Shown: positions 34,120-43,812 of the stretch, piece after piece
How the letters are laid out: each line of letters starts with the position of its first letter
Position numbering within the stretch: the stretch's first letter is position 1
DNA from: Salinispora fenicalii
Lineage (GTDB): Bacteria; Actinomycetota; Actinomycetes; Mycobacteriales; Micromonosporaceae
Direction: 5' to 3'
DNA length: 64,000 bases
Assembly (NCBI RefSeq): GCF_000514815.1
Contig: NZ_AZWQ01000019.1
Span: 1-64,000, forward strand
Made by a program: the position numbers and the translations under genes
The notes under the pieces: generated by a model
Database searches by the model: none
The model's input: the letters and a program-made list of their open reading frames with translations, nothing else
Told to the model about the DNA's origin: nothing

Positions 34120-35628
34120 TCACTGTCGGTCGCTCGGTTGGGAAGGCCGAAACCACTGGTCAAGTGCCTTCTCGATTGGCTCGGTGCCGTCATCGACCCA
34201 TGCCACGTGCCCGTCCGGCCGAAGCAGGAGCATGCTGACGCCCGGCAGTACCTCGTCGCCGTCGGCCTTGGCACGTACCACCCGGACCCACTCCGGCCAG
34301 GACCGCGCCGACGCGCTCCACCGCTTCTGCCGGTGGGGTGGACGGACGTCGATGAGCAGCCCGGTGGCCGGGCGCAACATTGCTGTCGTACTGGTGCGTC
34401 CGGCGTCGGTGACCACGTCCCGGCACGGCAGCCGCGACCCCAACATCGGATGACGTCCGCTGATCGGATAGCTCACATCCAGACCGGCGATCATCGTTGC
34501 CAGGTGACACCGGGCCGCGCGGTGAGCGAGCAGATCACCGATGATCGCTCGAAGCGGCTCCACCTCCGCGCCGCCCAGCAGCAGCTCACTCTGCGCGCGG
34601 ATGTTCGTCAGGGTGCGGCTGCCGATCGCGTGCCGCTCCCGGTGGTAGCTGTCCAGCAAGGCCTCCGGGGCCCAGCCACGAACCTGCCCGGCCAACTTCC
34701 AGCCGAGGTTCACCGCGTCCTGCAGGCCCAGGTTGAGCGCCTGACCACCTACCGGCATCTGCAGGTGGGCCGCGTCGCCGGCAAGCAGCATCCGGCCCTT
34801 CCGGTAGGCGGACACCTGTCTGCTCGCGTCGCCGAAGGAGTTGATCCACAGCGGTTGGCCATCCGTGATGTTGTCGCCCGTGATTCGCTGCCAGACCCTG
34901 GCCACCTCGGCGAACTCCGGGGCGCTCGCCCGAGTTGTGCCCGGTCGCCCGAACTCGTGCATCATGATCCGGGTGACACCCCCGCGGGTCGCGGCGATCG
35001 CGAGTCCCCGGGGCAGCCGCTGGAAGCGGCGGTCCGGGATGTCGATCCCCGTCACATCGGCCCGGATCAGCTCCCGTAACGCGTCGTTGCCAGAAAACGC
35101 GAACCCGCCCAGCCGCCGCACAATGCTCTGTTCACCGTCGCAACCGACGAGGTAGGCGGCGCGGAACCGGGCCGGACCGTCCGGGCCGGCCGCCTCCACC
35201 TCCACGTACTCGCTGGCTTCCGTGAGGCCCCGCACCTCGTACCCACGCCGCAGCCTGGCTCCGAGGCGCGTCGTCCACGCGGCAAGCAGTGCCTCGAGAT
35301 GGGTCTGCGGCAGCTTCCACAGCCCTGGGAACCGGGTCGGGCTGTCACCGAAATCCAATGGAAGACCACCGAAGTGACCCCGTACCTCGTTGGGCAGGGT
35401 CCCCAGATCGTCGAGCAGTCCCCGCTGGTCCAGGACCTCCATCGTCCGCGCGTGCAAGGTCGAAGCCCGTGACTCCGTGGTGGGCCGCGGTAGCCGTTCC
35501 AGCAGCAAGACGTCCGCGCCACCGAGGCGCAGTTCCCCGGCGAGCATCAGCCCGACGGGGCCCGCCCCGACCACGATCACATCGGCGTCCAGCCGGTCGT
35601 ATCGCGCCGTCGTACCGCTGGCCGTCAT
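34120..35628 (-). CDS. FAD-dependent aromatic oxygenase (UrdM/PgaM-oxygenase position)
   Basis: This 502-residue group-A flavoprotein has the dinucleotide motif VIVVGAGPVGLMLAGELRLG, the DG motif YLVGCDGEQSIVRRLGG, and the GD motif GRMLLAGDAAHLQMPVGGQA with LNLGLQDAVNLGWKLAGQVR. The C-terminal thioredoxin-like part ends LLLRPDGHVAWVDDG. It is a paralogue of the oxygenase at 40763. By position between aromatase/cyclase and SDR it should act as the second angucycline oxygenase (hydroxylation/dehydration around C-4a/C-12b). The start overlaps the aromatase stop. Confidence 0.92.
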   Translation of the reverse strand: MTASGTTARYDRLDADVIVVGAGPVGLMLAGELRLGGADVLLLERLPRPTTESRASTLHARTMEVLDQRGLLDDLGTLPNEVRGHFGGLPLDFGDSPTRFPGLWKLPQTHLEALLAAWTTRLGARLRRGYEVRGLTEASEYVEVEAAGPDGPARFRAAYLVGCDGEQSIVRRLGGFAFSGNDALRELIRADVTGIDIPDRRFQRLPRGLAIAATRGGVTRIMMHEFGRPGTTRASAPEFAEVARVWQRITGDNITDGQPLWINSFGDASRQVSAYRKGRMLLAGDAAHLQMPVGGQALNLGLQDAVNLGWKLAGQVRGWAPEALLDSYHRERHAIGSRTLTNIRAQSELLLGGAEVEPLRAIIGDLLAHRAARCHLATMIAGLDVSYPISGRHPMLGSRLPCRDVVTDAGRTSTTAMLRPATGLLIDVRPPHRQKRWSASARSWPEWVRVVRAKADGDEVLPGVSMLLLRPDGHVAWVDDGTEPIEKALDQWFRPSQPSDRQ

Positions 35629-36569
35629 CGGCGGCTCTCGGCGTACTCCTTCGCGTGGTTCAGCGTCGCGAGGCTGTTCCCGCTCAGGGCGCTACGGACA
35701 AACTCCCGCGCATCAGCGATCCCGGCACCGGCACCGAGGATCGAGGTGATGCTTTCGGGATTCACCACCACCGTGTGCTGTGAGGTCACCTCGACGTGGT
35801 CGGTGGTCTCCGTCAGTTGCCAGTAGCCGGTGTGCAGCGACATCAGGGCCGGAAGGGTGACCTGCTTGTAGACGATCCGACGGTGCGGAAAGCAGACGCG
35901 GAATGAGGCGGTCGTGTGCGTGGAGCCGTCCTTGGTCCGGGTGTCCATTTCCAGCCGCTGCAGACCGCGGGTGTCCTCGCGCAGGTCCACCCGGGCGACG
36001 TGTGGCAACCGCTCGCCCCAGTGCTGAGCCTCCGCGATGAACTCGTAGACGTCCTTCGCTGCGCCGGCCACCCGGACAGTGTCGGCAAAAGAGAGTGTGA
36101 GCTCTGTCGAGCCGGTGGCCAGCTCGACGTTCCTCCGCAGCGCCGCCAACTCCGACCGGCTATTGCGGTCCACCGCATCGTCGATCCATGCCAGCTTGGC
36201 CGGGTCGTCGTCGACAGCCCGGTAGTCGTGCAGCAGCCGTACGCGGGAGCTGTCATTGGTTAGCGGCTCGATGAGCCATGTCCCGCCCATCTGCCCCACC
36301 GGTGGCGCGGACACCTCCTGCCGGAAGTCGATGCGCAGCCCTTCCGGCTCCAGTCGGCGCCGGGAAACCCAGCTTTTGGCCTCACCGTTGGCGGTGGCCC
36401 AGATCCGGATCCGTTCGTCCCGGTCCCCCCGTGCCAGGTGGTCGACGTGGATGGTCGGCGGGAAGATCGTCGGCCAATTCTCCACCTCGGCGATAAGCCG
36501 ATAGACGGCTTCGGCCGGAGCCTGCACGGTGATCTCGTGCTCGACCTCTCGATGGTCCAGCTGCGGCAT
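35625..36569 (-). CDS. Didomain aromatase/cyclase (SRPBCC), first-ring
   Basis: The start MPQLDHREVEHEITVQAPAE at 36569 has GGAAGGA upstream; 314 residues. Two START/Bet-v-1 halves are seen: ITVQAPAEAVYRLIAEVENW to ~150, and a second beginning around DTVRVAGAAKDVYEFIAEAQ. The duplicated layout is that of ActVII, UrdL and LanL, which aromatise the first ring of a C-9-reduced decaketide. It lies between the ketoreductase and the second oxygenase; its stop overlaps the latter's start by four bases. Confidence 0.94.
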   Translation of the reverse strand: MPQLDHREVEHEITVQAPAEAVYRLIAEVENWPTIFPPTIHVDHLARGDRDERIRIWATANGEAKSWVSRRRLEPEGLRIDFRQEVSAPPVGQMGGTWLIEPLTNDSSRVRLLHDYRAVDDDPAKLAWIDDAVDRNSRSELAALRRNVELATGSTELTLSFADTVRVAGAAKDVYEFIAEAQHWGERLPHVARVDLREDTRGLQRLEMDTRTKDGSTHTTASFRVCFPHRRIVYKQVTLPALMSLHTGYWQLTETTDHVEVTSQHTVVVNPESITSILGAGAGIADAREFVRSALSGNSLATLNHAKEYAESRR

Positions 36570-36616
36570 GGTCAAGTTCCTTCCAGTATCCGTGACCGCC
36601 GAGGCAGTCGTCAGCA

Positions 36617-37399
36617 TCAGAAGTTGCCGAGACCGCCACAGACGTTGATCGCCTGGGCGGTGATGGAGGCAGCGGAGTCCGAGGCGAGGTAGCCGACGAG
36701 GCCCGCGACCTCGTCCGGGGTGGAGTACCGGCCAAGGGGAATCTTGGCCTGGAACTTGTCCAGCACCGCCTCTTCGGTGGTCTGCCAGGCGGCGGCGTAG
36801 CCTTGTCGGACCCGCTCGGCCATCGGCGTCTCCACGTAACCCGGGCAGACCGCGTTGACCGTGATCCCGGTGGGAGCGAGCTCGTTGCCGAGGGCCTTGG
36901 TGAACCCGACGACACCGTGCTTGGATGCCGAGTAGGGAGCGCCCAGCACGACACCCTGCTTGCCCGCGGTCGAGGCGATGTTGATGATGCGGCCGCGGTC
37001 ACGATGCCGCATACCGCCGGCGTTGAGGACCGCTCGGGTCACCCGGAACACGCTGTGCAGGTTCGTCTCCACCACGTCCGACCAGAGGTCGTCGGTGAGG
37101 TCGGCGGTCACCCCGCCGCCGCTGCGGCCGGCGTTGTTGACCAGCACGTCGACTGGGCCGAAGCGGTCCACCGCCGCTTGGACGAACGCTTCCACCGCCT
37201 CGGTGGACCGCACATCGCAGCGGGAGCCGTCCACCTTGAGACCCTCGTCCTGCAACTGCTTGACGGTAGCGGCTAGCCGCTCGCCGTCCCGAGCGCAGAT
37301 GAATACGGCATGTTCCTGAACGGCCAGGGTGCGGGCGACGGCCAGACCGATCCCGCTGGTCGCGCCAGTAACCAGGGCGACCTTATGCTGTACTGACAT
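36617..37399 (-). CDS. Polyketide C-9 ketoreductase (ActIII type)
   Basis: This 260-residue SDR starts MSVQHKVALVTGATSGIGLA. It has the cofactor loop TGATSGIG, NNAGRSGGGVTADL with the GG pair used by aromatic-PKS reductases, Ser in INIASTAGKQG and the catalytic YSASK, then PGYVETPMAERVR. Homologues (ActIII, UrdD, LanD) reduce the C-9 ketone of the nascent chain. It follows the ACP in the standard order. Confidence 0.95.
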   Translation of the reverse strand: MSVQHKVALVTGATSGIGLAVARTLAVQEHAVFICARDGERLAATVKQLQDEGLKVDGSRCDVRSTEAVEAFVQAAVDRFGPVDVLVNNAGRSGGGVTADLTDDLWSDVVETNLHSVFRVTRAVLNAGGMRHRDRGRIINIASTAGKQGVVLGAPYSASKHGVVGFTKALGNELAPTGITVNAVCPGYVETPMAERVRQGYAAAWQTTEEAVLDKFQAKIPLGRYSTPDEVAGLVGYLASDSAASITAQAINVCGGLGNF

Positions 37400-37467
37400 C
37401 TTCTTCTCCTGGGCTCACGTGGTCGACCACCGGCCGGTAGTGGCCGGGGCCGCCCGATAGGCGGTGG

Positions 37468-37734
37468 CTAAACGGGTGTGGTCGCAAGTGCGGCGTTGAC
37501 CGCCCCCACCAGCTCACGCGGCGTCTGTGCGGAGGTCACCGTCTCGTCGTCCAGCTCGACCCGGTACTCGCGAGCGATCCGGGCGCTGGTCTCCAGCAGA
37601 GCCAGTGAGTCGTAACCGAGCGCCGGAAAGTCCTCGTCGAGGATGTCGCCGTCGAGGTCGACCTCCTCGTCGGTGCCCGCTCCCTCCCGAAGGATGCGGC
37701 GCAGGTCGTTGATCGTGAATTCGAGCTTGCTCAT
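37468..37734 (-). CDS. Acyl carrier protein of type II PKS
   Basis: This 88-residue protein starts MSKLEFTINDLRRILREGAG at 37734. The phosphopantetheine site is in LGYDSLALLET (Ser43). It is acidic, as expected. It lies between KS-beta and the ketoreductase; the chain stays bound to it during extension. No phosphopantetheinyl transferase gene is visible in the window. Confidence 0.96.
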   Translation of the reverse strand: MSKLEFTINDLRRILREGAGTDEEVDLDGDILDEDFPALGYDSLALLETSARIAREYRVELDDETVTSAQTPRELVGAVNAALATTPV

Positions 37735-37835
37735 GACGATCTCCTTCATCGTGCTGGTGCCGCCGGCCCGCGACACCGGTTGTTCGGCCACGAGGGCGTC
37801 GCACCCAACGCGGCGGTGATCCCAGTCGGCAGTGG

Positions 37836-39050
37836 TCATCGTGGGGCGCGGACGATGAGGGCCGAATTGAAGCCGCCGTGCCCTCTGGCCAGCACCAGCG
37901 CCACCCGGACACGAGCCGAGCGTGGTTCCGCGAGAACCAGGTCAAGGTGGTAGTCCTCGATGGGTTCCACGCCGACGGTGGGCGGGATGATGCCGTCCTG
38001 CACCGCCAGCGCGGCGGCAGCCAGGTCAAGTGGTCCGCCACCGGAGTTGAGCCGGCCGGTCATCGTCTTCGGGGCGGTCACCGCAACGCCGTAGGGCCCG
38101 AAGACGGCCTCGATCGCCTCGGCCTCGATGCGGTCCAGCTCGGGCATCGCCGCGGCGTCGGCAAAGACCACGTCGACGGCCGAGGCGTCGAGGTCGGCGT
38201 CCGCCAGCGCGAGTCGGATCGTCCGCTCCAGACCCGGCGGGCGACCACTGCCCCGGCGTGGGTCGAAGGTAGCGGCATAGCCGATGATCTCGGCGTAGCC
38301 CGTGGCACCCCGTAGCCGAGCCGCCTCCGCATCCTCCAGCACCATGATCGTCCCGCCCTCACCCGGCACGTGCCCGGCGGCTCGGGCGTCGAAGGGCAGG
38401 TACGCAGACTCCGGATCCTCACTGGTACTCAGCCGACGGCTGGCCAGCTGGGCCACCCAGCCCCACGGGCAGATTGAGGCATCCATCCCGCCAGAGAGGA
38501 CCACCGGGGTACCTTTGCGGATCTGCCGCCGTGCCTGCGCCACCGCGTCGAGACCACCGGCCTGGTCGGCGACCACGACGCCGCTGGGCCCCCGTAGCCC
38601 GTGCCGGATGGAAATCTGCCCCGAGTTGACGGCGTAAAACCACGCGAACGACTGATAGGCGCTGACGTACCGGCCACCCTTGCTCCACAGGCTCTGCAGT
38701 TCTCGCTGTCCGAACTCGAAGCCACCCGAGGAACTGGCGGTAATCACGCCAACGTCGAACTCGCCCAGCTCGGCAGGGCCGATACCCGCATCCGCCAGGG
38801 CCCAGTCGGCCGCGACCAGCGCGAGGCGCGTCATGCGGTCAGTCTGTGGCATCAGCCGGCCCGGCAAGTACGACCGGGCGTCGAAGCCCGGCACCTCCCC
38901 GGCGAGTTTCGAGGGGTACTGGGCTGCGTCGAAGTGGGTGATCCGACCCAGCCCACTTCGACCGTCGCGGGTAGATTTCCAGAAGTCCCGCTTCCCGAGG
39001 CCATTGGGGGCAGCCACCCCGAGGCCCGTGATCGCGATAGATTCACTCAT
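37836..39050 (-). CDS. KS-beta / chain length factor
   Basis: This 404-residue ketosynthase-like protein starts [20 protein letters not shown] inside the KS-alpha stop (ATGA at 39047-39050). The active-site cysteine is replaced by glutamine in [16 protein letters not shown], the diagnostic difference from KS-alpha. It forms the heterodimer that decarboxylates malonyl-ACP and sets chain length, for angucyclines a decaketide. Confidence 0.97.
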   Translation of the reverse strand: MSESIAITGLGVAAPNGLGKRDFWKSTRDGRSGLGRITHFDAAQYPSKLAGEVPGFDARSYLPGRLMPQTDRMTRLALVAADWALADAGIGPAELGEFDVGVITASSSGGFEFGQRELQSLWSKGGRYVSAYQSFAWFYAVNSGQISIRHGLRGPSGVVVADQAGGLDAVAQARRQIRKGTPVVLSGGMDASICPWGWVAQLASRRLSTSEDPESAYLPFDARAAGHVPGEGGTIMVLEDAEAARLRGATGYAEIIGYAATFDPRRGSGRPPGLERTIRLALADADLDASAVDVVFADAAAMPELDRIEAEAIEAVFGPYGVAVTAPKTMTGRLNSGGGPLDLAAAALAVQDGIIPPTVGVEPIEDYHLDLVLAEPRSARVRVALVLARGHGGFNSALIVRAPR

Positions 39051-40315
39051 GCAGCTCCTTTCCCCGGCCGAGTGAGGACCATGGCGCTCTGGAACCCGCC
39101 GAACCCGCTGCCCACCGTCAGCACCGCGTCGGTACGCCACTCCCGAGCAGTCCGGGGGACGTAGTCGAGGTCGCATTGGGGATCGGGGTGGTGCAGGTTC
39201 GCCGTCGGCGGCACGGTGTGGTTCGCCATGGCCAGCACCGACGCAGCGATCTCGATCGAGCCGATGGCACCCAAGGAATGCCCCACCATGGACTTGATGG
39301 AACTCACGGGCACCTGGTATGCGCGTGGTCCCAGGCTCCGTTTGAACGCGGCGGTCTCGTGCCGATCGTTCTGCTTGGTGCCGGAGCCATGCGCGTTGAT
39401 GTAGTCGATGTGCCCTGCGTCGACCCTGGCCTCGTTCATCGCCGCCCGGATCGCCTCAGCCATCTCCCGGCCGTCCGGCCGGAGGCCGGTCATATGGAAC
39501 GCGTTGCACCTGGTGGCGAAGCCGGCGATCTCGGCATAGACGTGCGCTCCGCGCCGACGAGCGCTTTCCAACTCTTCTAGGACGAATATCGCTGATCCTT
39601 CACCCAGCACGAAGCCGTTGCGGGTGGCGTCGAACGGGCGGGATGCGTGCTCGGGGTCGTCATTGCGTGGGGTCGTGGCCTTGATCGCGTCAAAGCAGGC
39701 GACCGTGATCGGCGAGATCGGGGCGTCTGTGGCACCCGCGATCATCATGTCGGTGCTGCCCTCACGGATGAGATCACAGGCGTGCCCGACGGCATCCAAT
39801 CCGGACGTACAGCCCGTGGACACCACCGCGGCCGGCCCTTCGGTGTCGAACTCACGGGCCAGTTCGGCGGCGAAGGAACTGGGCACGAAGTGCTGGTAGA
39901 GGTGCGACGGCGCGTACTCGTGGTCGACGAGCCACAGGCGTCCTTCGTCGCTGACCACCCGGTACTCTTGGTCGAGGCTCATCGTCGCACCGACCGCGCT
40001 GCCCACGGAGACCCCGATCCGGTGCGGGTCGAGATCCGCCCATTCGATGCCGCTGTCGGTGATCGCCTCGTGAGCGGCTACGACAGCGAACTGGGCGGCT
40101 CGATCCATCCGGCGGATGTCCTGTGAGGACAAACCGTGCGCCTCGGGGTCGAAGTCCGCTTCAGCCGCCACCTGAGAGCGAAACGGTGACGGGTCGAAGA
40201 ACGTGATTCCGCGGGTCGCCGTCCGGCCGTCGCTCAACAAACTCCAGAAGTTCTTGACGCCGATGGCACCCGGCGCGATCACTCCGATCCCGGTGATAGC
40301 TACCCGACGCGCCAC
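39047..40315 (-). CDS. KS-alpha ketosynthase
   Basis: This 422-residue enzyme has the active-site cysteine in [18 protein letters not shown] (Cys169), and the histidines in [14 protein letters not shown] and [14 protein letters not shown]. Length and motifs are those of aromatic type II KS-alpha subunits (ActI-ORF1, UrdA, LanA). Translational coupling to KS-beta keeps the pair in equal amounts. Confidence 0.98.
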   Translation of the reverse strand: MARRVAITGIGVIAPGAIGVKNFWSLLSDGRTATRGITFFDPSPFRSQVAAEADFDPEAHGLSSQDIRRMDRAAQFAVVAAHEAITDSGIEWADLDPHRIGVSVGSAVGATMSLDQEYRVVSDEGRLWLVDHEYAPSHLYQHFVPSSFAAELAREFDTEGPAAVVSTGCTSGLDAVGHACDLIREGSTDMMIAGATDAPISPITVACFDAIKATTPRNDDPEHASRPFDATRNGFVLGEGSAIFVLEELESARRRGAHVYAEIAGFATRCNAFHMTGLRPDGREMAEAIRAAMNEARVDAGHIDYINAHGSGTKQNDRHETAAFKRSLGPRAYQVPVSSIKSMVGHSLGAIGSIEIAASVLAMANHTVPPTANLHHPDPQCDLDYVPRTAREWRTDAVLTVGSGFGGFQSAMVLTRPGKGAA

Positions 40316-40382
40316 TGTGGACTACCTCCAATCACGTGCACGACTCTTTCGATGGCCGTCGCCGGTGGCGACAAGGTCCGGA

Positions 40383-40709
40383 TCACGCCGGTGCCGCCCA
40401 CTCGTAGAACCGGTCCGCCATAGCGTCGGCCGGCGAACGCCAGGTAGTCGCGTCGTACGGCTGGATGTGGGCTCCCAGATCGTCGCTGATCTGCATGAAG
40501 AGCCGGTGGGAACGGGCCTCAGCAATGGCTCTTCCGCCGTCTCCGTCGAAATCCTGCAGGTGGAAGTAGAGACCTTGGTACGAGAAGAGCTGTCGGCGCC
40601 GTGTGCCCATGATTCCCGGCATCTCGGTGCGATCGAAGGTGCGGAACAGACGCGCGACGTCCGCCTGGGACTCCGGTGACATTCGGGCCACGATCAGTGT
40701 GCTGTGCAT
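40383..40709 (-). CDS. TcmI-family polyketide cyclase (UrdF/LanF type)
   Basis: This 108-residue protein starts MHSTLIVARMSPESQADVAR and contains TEMPGIMGTRRRQLFSYQG and YFHLQDFDGDGG, typical of the ferredoxin-like-fold cyclases that close later rings of aromatic polyketides. In angucyclines the homologue completes the bent benz[a]anthracene. It lies directly upstream of KS-alpha, the usual place. Confidence 0.95.
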   Translation of the reverse strand: MHSTLIVARMSPESQADVARLFRTFDRTEMPGIMGTRRRQLFSYQGLYFHLQDFDGDGGRAIAEARSHRLFMQISDDLGAHIQPYDATTWRSPADAMADRFYEWAAPA

Positions 40710-40762
40710 GTCGTCCTCCTCGTGGGTGGCACATCGTCACGACGGCACGGACGGCCGTCGGA

Positions 40763-42235
40763 TCAGCGGGGGTCACCCAGCCAACGGCGCAGCGCCTGGG
40801 TCAGGGTCAGGGAGCCCTCGTCGGGCGCGGTCCAGGCGACGTGGCCGTCGGGACGGATCAGCACCGCGTCGGTGTCACCGAGCCGGGCCGGCTCGGCCGC
40901 GTCGAGTGGGGTGGCGGTGACCACGTCGAGGCGATCCGCCCAGCTCGACACCGTGTCCCGCAGAGCCTGGTCGTCGGCGAGGTCCAAAAGGACCGCCCGC
41001 CCTTGGCGAAGCAGATCGACTGTCGTGATTTTGTCACCATCGCGGACCAGCTCCACCCGGGGTACCCGACTGCCCAGTAGCGGGTGACTGCCCGGACCAA
41101 CCTCGTAACGGATGTCGAGCCCGCTGACCATTCCGGCGAGGTGACGACTGACCTGCGCGTAGGCGGTGAGCTCGGACATGATGTCCCGTAGCGGCTGCAC
41201 TTCCGCGCCGCGCAGGAAGAGCAGGCCCTGGGCGCGGGTGTTGAGCAGCAGTCGTCGACCCACCGGGTGTCGCTCGTCGTGGTACGAGTCGAGCAGGCCC
41301 GGTGATGCCCACCCGCGTACAGTCGCTGCCAGCTTCCAGCCCAGGTTCACCGCGTCCTGAACGCTGACGTTGAGTCCCTGCCCGCCGGCAGGTAGGTGGA
41401 TGTGGGCCGCGTCGCCGGCCAACAGCACCCGGCCCCGCCGGTACTCGGTCACCTGTCGGGTGGCGTCGCCGAAGGCGCTGACCCAAAGCGGGGTGCCGCC
41501 GCTGATGTCCTCGCCGGTCAGTCGCTGCCAGGCTGCGGCGACCTCCTCGAAGGCCGGCGCCTCGGTGCGGCGGCGCGGTGCGGTACCGCGTTCGCACACG
41601 ATGATCCGATCAACGCCATCGCCCAACGGACCGGCCATCACCATGCCGCCCGCGCTAGTCTCGCCGATCATGCGGGCCCGCAGGTTGCAGCCCTTGACGT
41701 CGGCCAGGTACATCTCCATCGTGGCCGCCGTGCCGGGGAAGTCGAATCCGACCAGCTTGCGCACCATGCTGCGCCCACCGTCGCAGCCGACGACGTACGC
41801 CGAGCGGAGCCGTTGCCGGCCCAACGGCCCGTCGACCTCGACCTCCACGACGTCCGCCTTTTGGGTGAGCCCGACGACCTCACACCCCCGGCGGACGTCG
41901 GCGCCCAGTTCCTCCGCCCAGGCACCGAGGATCTCCTCCGTGCGGGACTGTGGGACATTCTTGACACCAGCGTGTCCGTCCCCGAGCACCCCGAAGTCGA
42001 TCGGCAGCCCGCCGAAGTGCCCGGCGTTGGTGATCTCGACGTCGCCGAACCGAGACAGCAGACCCCGCTGGTCGAACACCTCCATCGTCCGAGCCTGGAA
42101 GCCGAGTCCTCGGGACTGGCCGGTGGGCTCCGGAAGACGTTCGAGCACCACCGTATCGACACCGGCCAGTCGCAGCTCACCGGCGAGCATGAGTCCGGCT
42201 GGACCCGCGCCCACCACGATCACTTCTGCGTCCAT
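40763..42235 (-). CDS. FAD oxygenase of PgaE/UrdE/LanE type
   Basis: This 490-residue flavoprotein starts MDAEVIVVGAGPAGLMLAGE at 42235. Its motifs are VVGAGPAGL, YVVGCDGGRSMVRKLVGFDF and GRVLLAGDAAHIHLPAGGQG. From memory it is very close to PgaE (for example ARMIGETSAGGMVMAGPLGD and HRDIMSELTAYAQVSRHLAG-like stretches). PgaE hydroxylates C-12 of the angucyclinone. It is the first gene of the PKS run, so the promoter should be just upstream. Confidence 0.94.
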   Translation of the reverse strand: MDAEVIVVGAGPAGLMLAGELRLAGVDTVVLERLPEPTGQSRGLGFQARTMEVFDQRGLLSRFGDVEITNAGHFGGLPIDFGVLGDGHAGVKNVPQSRTEEILGAWAEELGADVRRGCEVVGLTQKADVVEVEVDGPLGRQRLRSAYVVGCDGGRSMVRKLVGFDFPGTAATMEMYLADVKGCNLRARMIGETSAGGMVMAGPLGDGVDRIIVCERGTAPRRRTEAPAFEEVAAAWQRLTGEDISGGTPLWVSAFGDATRQVTEYRRGRVLLAGDAAHIHLPAGGQGLNVSVQDAVNLGWKLAATVRGWASPGLLDSYHDERHPVGRRLLLNTRAQGLLFLRGAEVQPLRDIMSELTAYAQVSRHLAGMVSGLDIRYEVGPGSHPLLGSRVPRVELVRDGDKITTVDLLRQGRAVLLDLADDQALRDTVSSWADRLDVVTATPLDAAEPARLGDTDAVLIRPDGHVAWTAPDEGSLTLTQALRRWLGDPR

Positions 42236-42661
42236 GTATCTCTCTCCTCGACTCCCACGGTGGCCCCGCAATCGGGATACTATTACTCACCTGAATTGCG
42301 CATCGGGCCCTTGTTGACTGGGTCAGCATCCGTCGAATTTCTACGAAAAATGCAAGGTCAGCGTCGACACCGACGTTCGCCATACCGCAATGAAAGTCGG
42401 TGGAGCTCGTCCTCTTGTTTCTGCGGTAGCCGCGCAGACGGATGAGGAAGTTAGCACCATCATTCTTCGGTACGGACACCCGAGTCAAGGGGGCTTTCGC
42501 AAACTTCGCGTCGTTCATCCGTCAAGCAAGTGCCAAGACGAAAGACCGGGTCAATCCTGGGTCAAGAACCGGCAAATTCGGGGTTGCCGCATTGTCCGGA
42601 CGACACCCGCCGCCCTATGTTTCGGCATTCGGATCTACTACGGATAGCTGCTGGGGGGCTG
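42236..42661. other. Divergent promoter region of the PKS operon
   Basis: It lies between the leftward PKS operon and the rightward regulator gene. No SARP-type heptamer repeat, SoxR-type box or clear palindrome is visible, so how the PKS operon is controlled cannot be told from the sequence. Confidence 0.4.
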
Positions 42662-43522
42662 ATGGACAGCACTGCCGATACCGTCCGGTCGAACAACCAC
42701 TGCCTGGGCATCCGGTGCCGGCGCAGCGGCGGGGAACGACTAGTGAGCGCGGGGACGAACCTGTGCCAGAGCTGCCGGCGGATGCTGGCCTCCGACCTGC
42801 GCCACCTGCCATGGCTGCACGAGGAGTGCGGGCACCGCCTCGGTGGCAGCAACACCGCCGGCGACCGGGTCTCCGGCGGGCCACTACCGGGCATGCCCTT
42901 CAACGCGTCGGCGGCGGAGGTCCGCACCAACATCATCGGGATCCTGGCCGCCTGGGTTGCGATGATCAGGCAGGAACGACGGGTCCCACCCCCACTCCGA
43001 CGCGACGTCCCAGAACTGGTGGACTTCCTGCTCCGGCAGTTGGACTGGCTGGGCGGGCACCCCGCCGCCGGGGACATCAGCAAAGAGCTAATGCAGCTGG
43101 TGTCAGCCGCCTGGCGGGTCATCGACGCCGACCCGGTTCGAACGTTTCCGCTCGGGCCTTGCCTGACGAACGCCTGCCAGGGCCAACTCACCGCGGTGCT
43201 GCACCCGGACGGCTCACGACGCCCGACGGCGGTGCGGTGCAGTTCCGAGGGCGATCATCGGTGGCTCGGTAGCGAACTACTGCAACTGGGACACGCACTG
43301 GCGAGCCGACCGTCCGCGGACCGGGGCACGGCAGCAGAGGACACCCGCTGGCTAAGCGCTGCCGACATCGCCGCGCTATGGGATGTCCGGTCCGGCAGCG
43401 TCTACCGGTTGGCCAGCGAGCAACGGTGGGGCCGGCGTCGTGTCGGTGGTCGGACGTACTACTTGGTGGACGATGCACAGAAGGCACTTGGCATGCGGCG
43501 CCACCGACCGTCGGGAACATGA
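42662..43522 (+). CDS. Putative DNA-binding protein with Cys motif and C-terminal HTH
   Basis: The start MDSTADTVRSNNHCLGIRCR at 42662 has GGGGGG upstream; 286 residues. An N-terminal Cys set (CLGIRCR, then NLCQSCRRML) may bind zinc. The C-terminal 50 residues read WLSAADIAALWDVRSGSVYR LASEQRWGRRRVGGRTYYLV, a helix-turn-helix with a following wing as in MerR-excisionase-type proteins. The middle is helical and unknown. Being divergent from the PKS operon it might regulate it, but that rests only on position. Confidence 0.65.
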   Translation: MDSTADTVRSNNHCLGIRCRRSGGERLVSAGTNLCQSCRRMLASDLRHLPWLHEECGHRLGGSNTAGDRVSGGPLPGMPFNASAAEVRTNIIGILAAWVAMIRQERRVPPPLRRDVPELVDFLLRQLDWLGGHPAAGDISKELMQLVSAAWRVIDADPVRTFPLGPCLTNACQGQLTAVLHPDGSRRPTAVRCSSEGDHRWLGSELLQLGHALASRPSADRGTAAEDTRWLSAADIAALWDVRSGSVYRLASEQRWGRRRVGGRTYYLVDDAQKALGMRRHRPSGT

Positions 43523-43812
43523 CCTCGACTTGAAAGGCGGCCCCAGCCGGTCTGACAACGGCGGCCACGCTCGCCGTCGTATCGGCGCGGTCAAGGATCA
43601 CAAGCCGACGCCCCGCTCCTAGCTAGAGCAGCGAGACGCCGCTGATCGCCTACTCAGATCCCCTTTTGATCACGATTAAAGCGGCTCAATTCGCGGGGTT
43701 GCGCACTAGGCAAAATTGGACTTAGAGGAAGTTAGTAGCTGACTACCAAAATTCCATCACTGAGACGTGAGTCACTCCACTCGATTTGCAACCCTTTGCT
43801 ATATTTCGTTTC

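Noticed and set aside
42236..42661. SARP-type heptamer repeats in the PKS promoter region
   Set aside because: I looked for regularly spaced direct repeats and found none, and no SARP gene is visible in the window.
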